A DNA stretch of 64,000 nt from Sciurus carolinensis (Eukaryota > Chordata > Mammalia > Rodentia > Sciuridae): assembly GCF_902686445.1 (NCBI RefSeq), contig NC_062232.1, positions 73,611,440-73,675,439 on the forward strand, written 5' to 3'. A program made the position numbers and the translations under genes. Numbering within the stretch: position 1 is the stretch's first letter; every line of letters begins with the position of its first letter. Positions 23,395-34,798 of this stretch are shown here, in pieces. Under the pieces are notes generated by a model that ran no database searches, had not been told where the DNA came from, and saw only the letters and a program-made list of their open reading frames with translations.

Positions 23395-24290
23395 TATCCA
23401 GTTAATAAATGGGCAAAGATACTGAAAGTTTCTACACAGAAGAAGAAATACAATTGATCAACAAATATATGAAAATATATTCAACATTTCTAGCTAATAG
23501 AGAAATGCAAAATAATATTTCACTGATATTTTGTCTCACTCAAGTCAGAATGACATTTATCAAGAATATAAGTAACATTAAATGTTGATGGGGATGTGAG
23601 ATAAAAGATACTCATACACTGCTGGTGGAAATGAAAATTGGTACAACCACTATGGAAAGCAGTATGGAAATTCCTCAGAAAACTTGGAATGGAACCAGCA
23701 TTTGACCCAGCTTTCCCACACCTCAGTTTATAGACAAAGAACTTAAAATCAGCATACTACAGAGACATAGTCACATCAATGTTTATAGCAGCCCAATTCA
23801 CAATAGCCAAACTATGGAACAAATCTAAGTGTCCTTCAAAAGATGAATGGTAAAAACTGTGGCATATGTACACATAAATATTACTCAGTTATAAAGAAGA
23901 ATGCAATTATGGCATTTGTTGGTAAATAGAAAGAACTAGAACCTGTCATGTTAAGTGAAATAAGCCAATCCCAAAAACCAAAGGTCAAATGTTCTCTATG
24001 ATATGCAGATGCTTACACACAATAAGGAGGTGTAGGAAAGAATTAAAGTTTACTGCATTAGACAAAGGGAGATGAAGAGAAGGGAGTAGGGATGGGAATA
24101 CTAAAGACAGTAGAATGAATGGAATATAACTTTCTCATCTTCATGTATGAGTACACGAATGGTGTAATTCCACTTCAAGTACAACCATAAGTATGGGAAG
24201 TTATACTCCATGTATATATAATATGTCAAATATACTCTACTGTCATGTATAACTAAAAGGAACAAACAAAATAAAATGAATACATTTTTA
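23395..24290 (+). mobile_element. 5'-truncated L1, ORF2 C-terminus and 3' UTR
   Basis: Begins 'aataaatgggcaaagatactg' (ORF2 C-terminal region), includes the ORF2 end ('cagcatactacagagacata', 'aagccaatcccaaaa') and the 3' UTR, and ends in 'aacaaacaaaataaaatg' A-rich sequence. It diverges considerably from L1 A. Confidence 0.88.
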
Positions 24291-24309
24291 AAAGACAACT
24301 TTATGGTAT

Positions 24310-25075
24310 CATCTCTGATAAAAGTGTCCTCACCAGATAATGAAGCTGCTGGAACTTTGATTTTTGACTTCCCAGAATCAAGAAATGGGAGGAACAAATT
24401 TCTATCAGTTGTCAATTTTTACCCTGATTTTTGTTGTTATTGTTGTTGTTGTTATAAAAGGATGAACAAGTAAGACACAAATGATACCAAGTATTGGGGT
24501 GTTGCTATGAAAAATATTTTAAAATGTGGAAGTGACTTTGTATTTGGGAATTGGGGGAGGATAATTTTGGAAGTGGATATTGCAAATTCTACATTGCTGT
24601 AAAAACAGCATTAAGTGTGATTCTGGTGAGTGCTAAGAAGAAAAGGAGGCTTCTAAGGAAAGTAAAAAACTTATTAAAAATTATTTACATGATTGTGATC
24701 AGAATGTTGGTAGAAATTTAGATGATAATATGAATTCTAATGAAGTCTCAGATGGAAATGAGGGTCATGGTATTAGGGAAATTGAAGGAACAACCATCCT
24801 TATTAAAAGTGGCAAAGAGTTTGAGTAAATTGTGCCTGTGTCAAAGCATTTGTAGAAGGCAGACCTTTTTTAAACACAAGCTAAAATATTTGGCAGAAGA
24901 AATAATCTAAAAAAGTATTGAGAGTATGGCATTACTTCTCTTGACAGCCTTCAGTAAAATGCAAAAAGAAATGAATGTAAGATGCTACTTATAAGAAAAA
25001 GGGGGAAGGAGAATCTAAAAATTTGGAAAATTATCAGCCTGGTCATGTGTCTAAGTCCTTTAGATTTTTTGGGGG
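24310..25075 (+). mobile_element. MaLR: 3' end of LTR plus start of internal region
   Basis: 24310-24475 resembles the 3' portion of MST/MLT1 LTRs (cctcaccagataatgaagct, 'gacttcccagaatc'). From about 24485, 'tattggggtgttgctatgaa' and 'atgtggaagtgactttg' match what I recall of MaLR internal sequence. MaLRs are non-autonomous ERVL relatives without functional genes. The internal part continues after intervening insertions at about 26150. Confidence 0.6.
24424..24456. repeat. Imperfect (TTG)n tract
   Basis: Short trinucleotide run at the junction of the MaLR LTR and internal region. Confidence 0.8.
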
Positions 25076-25084
25076 GGTTAATAT

Positions 25085-25710
25085 TATTCTTCTGCTACTT
25101 TCACAAAATATCTGTGACTGGATATTTTGTAAAATAAGAGATTTTATTTCTTATATGTCTGAATATTTTATTTATTTATTTATTTTTTGGTATGGGGGAT
25201 TGACCTCAGGAGAATTTAACCATTGGGTCACATCTGCAGCCCTTTTTAATATTTATTTAGAGACAGGATCTCATTGAGTTGCTTAGCCTGGCTTTGAACT
25301 TGCAATTCTCCTGCCTCAGAATGAGAGCTGCTGGGATTACAGGTATGTGTCACCACACCTGTCGATGTTTTTGAATTTTTTTATTTGTTCCTTTTAGTTA
25401 TTCATGATAGTAGAATGCTACACTTCTGGAGGCTTGGAAGACCAAGTTTAAGAGGGCCTTCTTCTTCTGTAATCACATAGAAGAAGGCAAAATAGCATGA
25501 GGGCATGTGTGAGAAACAGAAAGAAAAGTGATCAAACATCCTTTCACCAAGGACTCACTCCCTCAATAACTTTCCAGCTCCCACAATTACAGCATTAATT
25601 TGCCCACATAATATGATCACCTCTTGAAACTTCTGTCTCTCAATACTGTTGCATTTGGGATTAAGTAGCCACTTCATGAACTTTGGGGGTACATTTGAAA
25701 TTTACAAATG
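25085..25710 (-). mobile_element. MLT1/MST-like LTR, minus strand, split by a SINE
   Basis: Two blocks, about 25085-25160 and 25420-25710, carry reverse LTR landmarks ('acttctggaggcttgga', 'ctcccacaattacagc', 'ttgggggtacattt'). Between them lie the B1-dID SINE at 25163-25368 and a short L1 3'-end-like piece (ttatttgttccttttagtta, about 25380-25400). Confidence 0.5.
25163..25368 (-). mobile_element. B1-dID SINE, minus strand
   Basis: (TTTA)n tail, reversed ID half ('accattgggtcacatctgca'), linker, then reversed B1 ('agacaggatctcattgag', ctgctgggattacaggtatg). Confidence 0.9.
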
Positions 25711-25829
25711 TAAAGAATAAAAAAGTGTGCACATAACTGCCTATTAAATTCTCTTAAGTGCATATTTCTATTGTGATTATGGGTAGGGTTTATATTTAAC
25801 AATATACTTTTGGTGATAAATTGTTAATA

Positions 25830-25999
25830 AATGTCCTGGCTTGGGCTGGGGTTGTAGCTTAGGGTTGGAGCACTTGCTAAGTACATGTGAGGCAATGGGT
25901 TTGATCCTCAGTACCACATAAAAATAAATAAACAAAATAAAAGTATTGTGTCCATTTAAACTAAAAATAAAAAATAAATAAAAATGAATGTCCAGGCTT
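25830..25999 (+). mobile_element. ID SINE with target-site duplication
   Basis: SINE body 25843-25986 (ggctggggttgtagctta to an A-rich tail containing gtattgtgtcca). Flanks 25830-25842 (aatgtcctggctt) and 25987-25999 (aatgtccaggctt) form a 13-bp duplication with one mismatch. Confidence 0.92.
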
Positions 26000-26149
26000 C
26001 CATTCCTAGAATTGATATTCCTTGTTCATCATGTATTCTTCATTTAAAATACACATGAATGCATTGTATTTAACTTTACTACTTAATTTTATATCTATAT
26101 TCAGACACGTAATAAATTTAAACATTTCTCTTTTATGTTATAAATAAGA

Positions 26150-27320
26150 AGAATAAAAAGGTGTGTTTGGAAAAGAGTGTGTCCAAGAGATCATTTGATA
26201 AGATTAATAGAAACTGAAGGAAGCCAGATGGGCTATTGATACATCAAGACTATGGAAGAATTACCCCAAACATGCATTTGAGATCATTAAGATTTCCTAT
26301 CTTATCTCAGCTTCAGAATGCAGAGGATTTGATGGCAAAAAATTTCAAATGAAGGACTCAAAGCACCGATGTGAGCATTGGGGCTTACTGTCCAGTGCTG
26401 TCTAAAGTCTCTTCCCTCTGCATTGCAATACAGTATAAGTAGGCATTGTGGCTGAGACTCAACTGGCTGTGTTAATGAGCTTTTTGTTGTGACAAAAATA
26501 TCTGACAAGATATATGTACAGGCGGAAATAATTATATTAGCCTCATAGTTTCAGAGTTTTAGTCCATGGTCAGCTGATTTCATTGCTGTGGGTCTTAGGT
26601 AAGGCCACACATCATGGTTGAAGAGCATGTCTGAGGAGAGCTGCTCAGCTGATGTCAGCTTGGAAGCAGAGAGAAAAAGAGATGTAGAGGAGAGGAAAGG
26701 AGCAGAGCCAGGGAAAAATATGAACTACAATGTCATGCCTCCAGTAATCTACTTCCTCCATCCACACCTTATCTACCTACTGTTACCACCCAGCACAGTA
26801 GACATTTCAAATTATTAATCCATCAAACAGATCAATCCACTGATAAGGTTATATCTATCTTAATGTATTTGTTCTACCCCTGAACATTCCTGTGTTGTCT
26901 CAATCATGAGCTTTTAGGGGACATTTCATATATAAACCATAACATGGGCCTGTGACTTAGTCTGCTACTCTGAAGAGCATGAGCTACAACCATGGTGATA
27001 TCCATGTGGTATGAACTCTTCAGGTCAGAGTGAATAAGCTAGGGAGATAAGAATACCTCTACCTAAATTTCAAAAGATGCTGAGAAGAGCATCAGGACCT
27101 AGGCACATAATTATTGCATCCCCAGTAAGGCAATTCCCAGGACAGTCATGCCAGTGGGACTGCTTCCAACATCTCAGAATAGAGTCACAAGCATGCAACT
27201 CCTGCCTGAGAGAGCGGTAAGTATGAGACTCTAACCTGTTAGAAATATGGACTAGGATGCACACAGCAATGTGTGTGTGGATCTGCCCAGAGTCTTGGAG
27301 ACCTAATCTTAATTCCAGTG
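26150..27320 (+). mobile_element. MaLR internal region, interrupted by an LTR
   Basis: 26150-26467 and 26945-27320 resemble MaLR internal sequence ('gacttagtctgctactctga', 'aatttcaaaagatgctga', gtgaataagctagggagata), read on the plus strand. The break at 26468-26944 is a different LTR in reverse orientation. No coding frame is preserved. Confidence 0.5.
26468..26944 (-). mobile_element. MaLR-like LTR inserted in MaLR internal sequence
   Basis: TG...CA ends (tgtgttaatgag to aaccataaca), 477 bp, with a terminal region close to the other reversed LTRs ('acccctgaacattcctgtg', ttttaggggacatttcat). Flanks ctggc and tgggc are at best a decayed duplication. Confidence 0.62.
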
Positions 27321-27509
27321 TATCTGGAAGTGAAGAAATAGGGTAACAGTTTATTTTTATTCTCAGACCTCAAGTTTTAATGCCTTGTTGAGTTTTGGAT
27401 TTACTTGGGATAAGTTAATTCTTTTGATTCTTTTTTTTTCTTTTTTATATTTCACTTTCAGAATAAATACATATATCATACCCCTGTCCCACTATTTATT
27501 TCTGGAAAT

Positions 27510-27605
27510 ACTAATAGCTCTCCATATCCACAGATACTGCATTCACGGATTTGATCAAATGAGGACGATTTTTTAAAAATGCACCTTTACTGAACACTTT
27601 CAGAC
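27510..27605. mobile_element. Possible Tigger/MER2-like DNA transposon scrap
   Basis: 'ctccatatccacagatactg', 'attcacggatttgatcaa' and 'cacctttactgaacac' resemble the terminal part of MER2/Tigger-type elements as I recall them. The piece is short and diverged, and orientation was not resolved. Confidence 0.4.
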
Positions 27606-27609
27606 ACAT

Positions 27610-30600
27610 TTAACTATTTTTTAAATTTATTTTTATTGTAAACAAATGGGATATATGTTGTTTCTGTTTGTACATGGAGTAACAGCATACTATTTGCATA
27701 TTCATACATTTACATAGAGTAATGATGTTTGATTCATTCTGTTATTTTTTTCCTCCCCCCCACTCCTCCCACCTCTCTTTTCCCTCTATACAGTCCCTCC
27801 TTCCTCCTGTCTTGCCCCCCCTCCCCATTATGTGTCATCATCCGCTTATCAGTGAGATCATTCGCCTTTTGGATTTTTGAGATTGGCTTATCTCACTCAA
27901 CATGATATTCTCTAATTTCACCCATTTGCCTGCAAATGCCATAATTTTATTATTCTTTACAACTGAGTAATATTCCATTGTATATATATATACCACAGTT
28001 TCTTTATCCATTCATCAATCAAAGGGCATCTAGGTTGGTTCCACAGTCTGGCTATTGTGAACTGAGCAGCTATGAACATTGATGTGGCTGTATCTCTGTA
28101 CTATGCTGATTTTAAGTCTGTTGGGTATAGGCCAAGGAGTGGGATAGCTGGGTCAAATGGTAGGTCCGTTCCAAGATTTCTAAGGAATCTCCACACTGCT
28201 TTCCAGAGTGACTACACTAATTTGTAACCCCACCAGCAATGTATGAGTGTACCTTTTTCCCCACATCCTCGCCAACACCTATTGTTGCTTGTATTCTTGA
28301 TAATCGCCATTCTAACTGGGGTGAGATGGAATCTCAAGGTAGTTTTGATTTGCATTTCTCTTATTACTAAAGATGGTGAACATTTTTTCATATGGTTGTG
28401 AATGCTTGTAGATCTTCTTCTGTGAAGTGTCTGTTCATTTCCTTAGCCCATTTGTTAATTGGGTTATTTGTATTCTTTGTGTAGAGTTTTTTGAGTTCTT
28501 TATATAGTCTGGAAATTAGTGCTCTATCTGAAGTATGAGTGGCGAAGATTTTCTCCCACTCTGTAGGCTCTCTCTTCGCATTGTTGATAGTTTCCTTTGC
28601 TGAGAGAAAGCTATTTAGTTTGAATCTATCCCAGTTATTGATTCTTGCTTTTATTTCTTGTGCTATGGGAGTCCTGTTAAGGAAGTCTGATCCTAAGCCA
28701 ACAAGGTGAAGACTTGGACCTACATTTTCTTCTATAAGATGCAGGATCTCTGGTCTGATTTCAAGGTCCTTGATCCATTTTGAGTTGATTTTTGTGTAGG
28801 GTGAGAGATAGGGGTTTAGTTTCATTCTGTTGCATATGGCTTTCCAGTTTTCCCAGCACCATTTGATGAAGAGGCTATCTTTTCACCATTGCATATTTTT
28901 GGCACCTTTTTCTAGTATGAGAAAATTGTATTTATTTGGGATTGGGTCCGTGTCCTCTATTCTATACCATTGATCTCCCTGTGTATTTTGGTGCCAATAC
29001 CATGCTGTTTTTGTTACTATTGCTTTGTAGTATAGCTGAAGTTCTGGCATTGTGATATCCCCTGTTTCATTCTTCCTGCTAAGGATTGCTTTCGGTATTC
29101 TGGGTTTCTTATTCTTCCAGATGAATTTCATGACTGCTTGCTCTATTTCTGTAAAATACGTCATTAGGATTTTAGTTGGAATTGCATTGAATCTGTATAG
29201 CACTTTTGGTAATATGGCCATTTTGACAGTATTAATTCTGCCTATCCAAGAACATGGGAGATCGTTCCATCTTCTAAGGTCTTCCTTAGTTTCTTTCTTC
29301 AATGTTTTGTAGTTTTCATTGTAGAGATTTTTTACCTCTTTGGATAGATTGATTCCCAAGTATTTTTTTTTGAGGCTATTGCAAATGGGGTTGTTTTCCT
29401 CATTTCCCTTTCAGCTCTTTCATCATTTGCATATAAAAATGCTTTAGATTTATGCATGTTGATTTTATAGCCTGCTATTTTGCTGAATTCATTGATAAGG
29501 TCTAGAAGTTTTCTGGAGGAGGTTTTTGGATCCTCTAAATATAGAATCATGTCATCTGCAAATAGTGACAGTTTCCTATTCGTATTCCTTTAATTTCTTT
29601 AGTCTGCCTAATTGCTCTGGCTAGAGTTTCGAGGACAATGTTGAATGTTGAATAGAAGTGGTGAAAGAGGACATACCTGTCTTGTTCCCATTTTTAAAGG
29701 GAAAAGTTTCAGTTTTTCTCCATTAAGAATGATGTTGGCCATGGGCTTAGCATAAATAGTCTTTACAATGTTCAGGTATGTTCCTACTATCCCTATTTTT
29801 TCTAGTGTTTTGAGCATGAAGGGGTGTTGTATTTTGTCAAACCCTTTTTCTGCATCAATTGAAATAACCATATGATTCTTATCCTTAAGTCTATTGACAT
29901 GATGGATTACGTTTATTGATTTACGAATGTTGAACCATCCTTGCATTCCAGGGATGAACCCCACTTGATCGTGGTGCACAGTTTTCTTAATATGTTTTGG
30001 ATACGGTTTGCCAATATTTTGTTAAGGATCTTTGCATCTATATTCATCAAGGATATTGGTCTAAAATTTTCTTTCCTTGATGTGTCTTTTCCTGGTTTGG
30101 TTATGAGGGTGATAGTAGCTTAAGAGAATGAGTTTGGTAGGTACCCTTCTTTTCTATTTCCTGGAATACTTTGAGAAGTATTGGAATGAGTTCTTCTTTG
30201 AAGGACTTGTAGAACTCGGCTGAGAATCCGTCTGGTCCTGGGCTTTTCTTGGATGGTAGATTTTTAATGGCTTCTTCTATTTCATTGCTTGATATTGATC
30301 TGTTTAAATTGTGTGTGTCCTGGTTCAGTTTGGGAGGAGCATATGTCTCTAGAAATTTGTCAATGTCTTCAGTAGTTTCTATTTTGTTGGAGTACAGATT
30401 TTCAAAGTAGTTTCTCATTATGTTCTGTATCTCAGTGGTGTCTGTCGTGATATTTCCTTTTGCATCATATATTTTAGTAATTTGAGTCTTCTCTCTCCTT
30501 CTCTTTGTTAGTGTGGTTAAGGGTTTGTCTATTTTGTTTACTTTCTCAAAGAACCAACTTTTTGCTTTGTCAATTTTTTGAATAGTTTCTTTTGTTTCAA

Positions 30601-31264
30601 TTTCATTGATTTCAGCTCTGATTTTATTTATTTCCTGTCTTCTACTACTTTTGCTGTTATTCTGTTCTTCTTTTTCTAGGGCTTTGAGCTGTAATGTTAG
30701 GACATTTAGTTGTTGACTTTTCATTCTTTTCTGGAATGCACTCCATGCAAAGAATTTTCCTCTTAGTACCGATTTCATAGTGTCCCAGAGATTTTGATAT
30801 GTTATATCGTCATTCTCATTGACCTCTAAGAATTTTTTAATCTCCTCCCTGATGTTTTTTGTTATCCATGTTTCATTCAATAGCATATTATTTAGTCTCC
30901 AGTTGTTGGAGTAATTTCTCTTTTTTATTTTGTCATTGATTTCTACTCTCAGTCCATTATGATCTGATAGAACACAAGACAGTATCTCTATTTTTTTGCA
31001 TTTCCTAAGGGCTGCTTTGTGTCATAACATATGGTCTATTTTCAAGAAGGTTCCATGTGCTGCTGAGAAGAAAGTGAATCCGCTCGTTGAAGGATGGAGT
31101 ATTCTATATATGTCTATTAAGTCTAGGTTATTGACTGTGTTATTGAGTTCTATGGTTTCTTTGGTTGGATTTTGTTTGGAAGATCTATCTAGTCGTGACA
31201 GCAGTGCATTAAAGTCACCCAGAATTATGGTGTTTTGGTTTATGTGATTCCTGAAATTGAGAAG
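27610..31264 (-). mobile_element. L1 C: L1 running into the assembly gap
   Basis: The 3' end begins with an A-rich tail in reverse near 27610, then 3' UTR to about 27840 (no telomere-like tract), and ORF2 through the C-terminus, reverse transcriptase and part of the endonuclease up to the gap at 31265. The 5' part (rest of endonuclease, ORF1, 5' UTR) is either in the gap or absent. Intermediate in age between L1 A/E and L1 B/D/F. Confidence 0.93.
27840..31264 (-). pseudogene. L1 C ORF2 remnant, multiply frameshifted
   Basis: Successive pieces in order from the N-terminal side: linker and early reverse transcriptase (30886-30101, with SWFFEKVNKIDKPL and [16 protein letters not shown]), reverse transcriptase (29979-29608, with [13 protein letters not shown]), the FADD region (29550 side), thumb-like region (29359-28883), and C-terminal region (28825-28388 and beyond). 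At least four frame changes or stops separate them. Partial endonuclease sequence at 31000-31250 remains recognisable. Confidence 0.9.
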
Positions 31265-31764
31265 NNNNNNNNNNNNNNNNNNNNNNNNNNNNNNNNNNNN
31301 NNNNNNNNNNNNNNNNNNNNNNNNNNNNNNNNNNNNNNNNNNNNNNNNNNNNNNNNNNNNNNNNNNNNNNNNNNNNNNNNNNNNNNNNNNNNNNNNNNNN
31401 NNNNNNNNNNNNNNNNNNNNNNNNNNNNNNNNNNNNNNNNNNNNNNNNNNNNNNNNNNNNNNNNNNNNNNNNNNNNNNNNNNNNNNNNNNNNNNNNNNNN
31501 NNNNNNNNNNNNNNNNNNNNNNNNNNNNNNNNNNNNNNNNNNNNNNNNNNNNNNNNNNNNNNNNNNNNNNNNNNNNNNNNNNNNNNNNNNNNNNNNNNNN
31601 NNNNNNNNNNNNNNNNNNNNNNNNNNNNNNNNNNNNNNNNNNNNNNNNNNNNNNNNNNNNNNNNNNNNNNNNNNNNNNNNNNNNNNNNNNNNNNNNNNNN
31701 NNNNNNNNNNNNNNNNNNNNNNNNNNNNNNNNNNNNNNNNNNNNNNNNNNNNNNNNNNNNNNNN
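31265..31764. other. Assembly gap, 500 N
   Basis: Exactly 500 undetermined bases, a conventional placeholder, so the true size is unknown. The left flank is minus-strand L1 endonuclease, the right flank old plus-strand L1 ORF2. Open frames across it are artefacts. Confidence 1.
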
Positions 31765-32008
31765 ATTAGCAAGAAGAAAGAATTAATAAGTGAGGTAAAT
31801 AAAATCACAGGATAAAAGGCCAAACACAAGACCCAATCATATTTCTGAATACATTCAGTGATGATTGGAAATCAGAATTTAAAATAACTGATACCAATTA
31901 AAGCAGCCCCTATAAGATAAATATTTAGGTATGTGTATACCAAAACATGTTCAGGGCCTGTATGTTGAAAATTACAACATACTATTGAAATCAAAGAATT
32001 AGATTCAG
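31765..32008 (+). mobile_element. Old L1 ORF2 fragment
   Basis: 'catatttctgaatacattca', 'gcagcccctataagataaat' and 'tgttgaaaattacaacatac' correspond to the ORF2 segment after the FADD motif, plus strand. It ends where the 5' UTR-like block begins at 32009. Confidence 0.65.
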
Positions 32009-32890
32009 CAAGATGGCAGATTAGAGTGAGGCAGCATTTCTTCTAGCTCACCTAAACAGAACTCCAGCAGCGGGCATACTGCTTCTCCCCAAAGCTTAGA
32101 GTGAAAAATCTGGATCTTCCCAAGCTGAACCAAAAACTGTTTGACTCATTAAACAAATCAATAGAGAACTGATCTAGGAGGCACCTTGGGTAGCAGAGCC
32201 CATGGGAACTGGAAACCCAGATGCATGAGTTCTCCACTAGGTCCACATAAACCTATCTGATCCTAGCAAAGATTTAACTGAACCTAACAAACCCATGAAA
32301 AATCAGAAACTGAGTGCATTTTGCCCAGAGGAACACAAGTTGGAGGGGATAGAGAGAACTCGGCTTTTCCCAACCATGAGTTTCAGGGCTCCCAGGGGAT
32401 AACAAGGCAGCTACAGTGAGTCAGGAAGTTGGAAAGGTGGATGGGAAGACACTTAGCTCTCCACTTGCCCAGCCATGTGGTCCCAGTGATTGCCCAGTTC
32501 ATGGTGCCCACCCAACTGGTACCCACCTGGTCCCTGGATCCCCAGCGCCTGCCTGGTCTGAACAAGTCTGTCACCTTCAGGGGCTCCCCAGCACCCCAGG
32601 ACCCTAATTCTCTAACCCCCTGGCCTCCCACTTGGCCCACCACTCTGCCCACTAGGTCCACAGCTTTGCCATCCACAGCCCAGCCTGCCAGGCTGCCACT
32701 TCAACACCAGGCCTGCCTGGTCCAACCCAGAACTTTGTTATCCAACCACAAGGCCTGTTTTCTAGCCTTGATCTGTGTGGCACAAGCCAGGTAAGCCCAC
32801 TCAACATAACCAGATGCTTTGTCACCTAGCTGCAGCCCAGCTTGTCTGGCCCACCACTTCACAACCAGATCCATCTAGCTCAGTCAGTCA
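32009..32890 (+). mobile_element. Old L1 5' UTR
   Basis: Begins agcaagatggcagattagag, the YY1-type L1 start, and continues as a GC-richer block with degenerate reiterated segments (ccagcctgcc, 'ggcccaccactctgccc'). No ORF1 follows, so it is a 3'-broken remnant. Open frames across 32383-32794 on both strands arise from this base composition, not from genes. Confidence 0.68.
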
Positions 32891-32929
32891 CAATTATTAT
32901 AATACAAAAAAATAGAGATAATTCCTTGT

Positions 32930-33008
32930 ATTCTGTCAGATCACAGATCCTCCTACCTCTGCCTCCTGAGCTACTGGGATTACAGGCTGAGCCACTACGC
33001 CCAGCTGC
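32930..33008 (-). mobile_element. B1 SINE monomer fragment, minus strand
   Basis: 'cctgagctactgggattaca' and 'gccactacgcccagct' in reverse B1 orientation; the ID half is absent. Confidence 0.8.
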
Positions 33009-33496
33009 TTCTGGTTTCTGACAAGAAACTAAGCTCTGAACCTCACTAGGTTCTATCTTCTGCTCACTTTCGAAGAGGAATGAATGCTGCTCAGACTTTT
33101 TGGGAAAGAAAAGAAGGAATAGTATATTAAAATGAATTCTGATTATTATAAAAATATAGAAAACAATCCAAGTCATATTTAGATCCTTGCACAAATGGCA
33201 TTCCACTCCCTAATTTTTAAATAATTACTTGAAAATAAAATTATTACGTATTGAAATTCTTAGCAATGCATCACATGTAAGGGAGGAAAAAAAAGAACTA
33301 TGGGAAGATTTTTCCAAGTGTCTAATATTGAGTAAATATTGAAAGAACACATGCTTGACTTCACTCTCTAACAATTAACAGAATGTGCTTAATCACATCC
33401 CCAACTCCTCCTGTATACAAAACACACTACTATCTAGTCTTTTTCTTAAAGAGTGATATCTTCCAGTGGAATCAAAGCAACCAAGGGGGTTCTCAT
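33009..33496. other. Unique DNA, nothing recognised
   Basis: AT-rich, no coding signal seen. Confidence 0.5.
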
Positions 33497-33612
33497 CAGC
33501 CCTTGTAATTTTTTTTCCTTGGCAGTGCTGGGGATTGAACCCAGGGCCTTGCGCTTGCAAGGCAAGCACTACTACCAACTCAGCTATATCCCCAGCCAGC
33601 CCTTGTAATTTT
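33497..33612 (-). mobile_element. Young ID SINE with perfect 16-bp duplication
   Basis: SINE body 33513-33596 in reverse (T-run, then ggggattgaacccagggcc and 'cagctatatccccagc'). Flanks 33497-33512 and 33597-33612 are both cagcccttgtaatttt, an exact target-site duplication, so the insertion is recent. Confidence 0.95.
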
Positions 33613-34389
33613 GTGGGAAGAATTTCAAGTCAGTCTCACAAGTTGTAGGAAGGAGTTTATTGAAAAGATGGAGAATACAGATGTTCATGATGGACTGAGT
33701 GGGTTGGGTCACTTCTGGGATGTTGATTAGGGCATTACACAGTTGGGATGTTTTAGAGGGTGAACTTTCTTGGAACTCTTCTCCCTCTTCAACTGGAAGA
33801 TGTAAATACTGGCCCCAGATATTCTGCTTCCCTTTGACATGATAAGAAGTCTCACAGGTTTAATACCTATAAAATTTCATATTTTGTTCAAATGCACCCT
33901 GTGCCTTTCTCTAAAATTCCCCTTCCTCACTGAGTATTTGGAGATGGAAATTTTGAAACAATGAATTTTTTTTTCCATCTTTCCCCAAACCTGGTTTAGA
34001 ATAAACCCACTTTCCTACCAATTTAAATTTATCTCTGAAGTAGAGAACATTATGGCTTACTTCCTTCCTCTCCAGACCAGTATTACAACTGCCCAGTAAC
34101 AGTTACTTTTGTTCTTGCCTGCTTTATGAAGTTTTCTATTATCCTGTTATTTGACACTCTTTGATGCATATGTCTTATTTCATCCTTTTCATTTAGTACC
34201 TTTTATTTTCCTTACCCCTACCCACCTGCTCATGGCTTGCTAACCTGCCTAACACTGATTACTATTTAAGCAGTATCAATAACAAATAACAGCTGAAATG
34301 AGATGTAATACATAAAAGCTAATGTGAATGCAAATAAAATGTAATTTTTTACTGATATTTATTTGCATGTCAAAAATTCAAATGTTTTT
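33613..34389. other. Non-coding DNA, possible old LTR end at its left
   Basis: Near 33625-33665, 'caagtcagtctcacaagttg' followed by 'ggagtttattgaaa' (AATAAA in reverse) is suggestive of an ERV LTR read on the minus strand, but I cannot define its boundaries. Nothing else is recognised. Confidence 0.35.
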
Positions 34390-34626
34390 AAAAATTCAAA
34401 ATGTTGCCTGGCAAGGTGCGCACACCTTTAATTCCAGCAGCTCCAGAGGCTGAGGTAGGAGGATCTCAAGTTCAAAGTCAGCCTGAACAATTTAGCAAGG
34501 CTCTAAGCAACTTAGCAATACTCTCTCTAAATATAATATAAAAAGGGCTAGGATAGATATGGCTCAGTGGTTGAGTGATCCTGGCTTCAATCCCTAGTAC
34601 CAACCCTCCAAAAATTCAAAATGTTG
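34390..34626 (+). mobile_element. B1-dID SINE with perfect 17-bp duplication
   Basis: Body 34407-34609: B1 half (cacacctttaattccagcag), spacer, linker, then ID half ('gatatggctcagtggttg'). Flanks 34390-34406 and 34610-34626 are both aaaaattcaaaatgttg. The body is more diverged than the intact duplication would lead one to expect. Confidence 0.95.
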
Positions 34627-34644
34627 TGCTAGCAGTTTCAACAA

Positions 34645-34790
34645 TTTTGTTTTTTAGTTGTAGATGGACACAATGCCTTTATTTTATTTATTTATTTAAT
34701 TTATTTGTTTTTTTGTGATGCTGAGAACTGAACCCAATGCCTCACATGTGCTAGGCAAGCACTCTACTACTGAGCTACAACCCCAGCCCC
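34645..34790 (-). mobile_element. ID SINE, minus strand
   Basis: Reverse of a full ID unit with the same tail sequence as the copy at 25843 (gtagatggacacaatgcc in reverse). ttgtgcta at 34624-34631 and 34791-34798 may be the target-site duplication. Confidence 0.88.
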
Positions 34791-34798
34791 TTGTGCTA

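Noticed and set aside
31215..31829. Long frames through the N-run
   Set aside because: They consist of undetermined bases; an artefact of the assembly gap.
32383..32794. Open frames of 63-121 codons on both strands
   Set aside because: Overlapping frames on both strands in a C-rich old L1 5' UTR; no start context, splice structure or domain.
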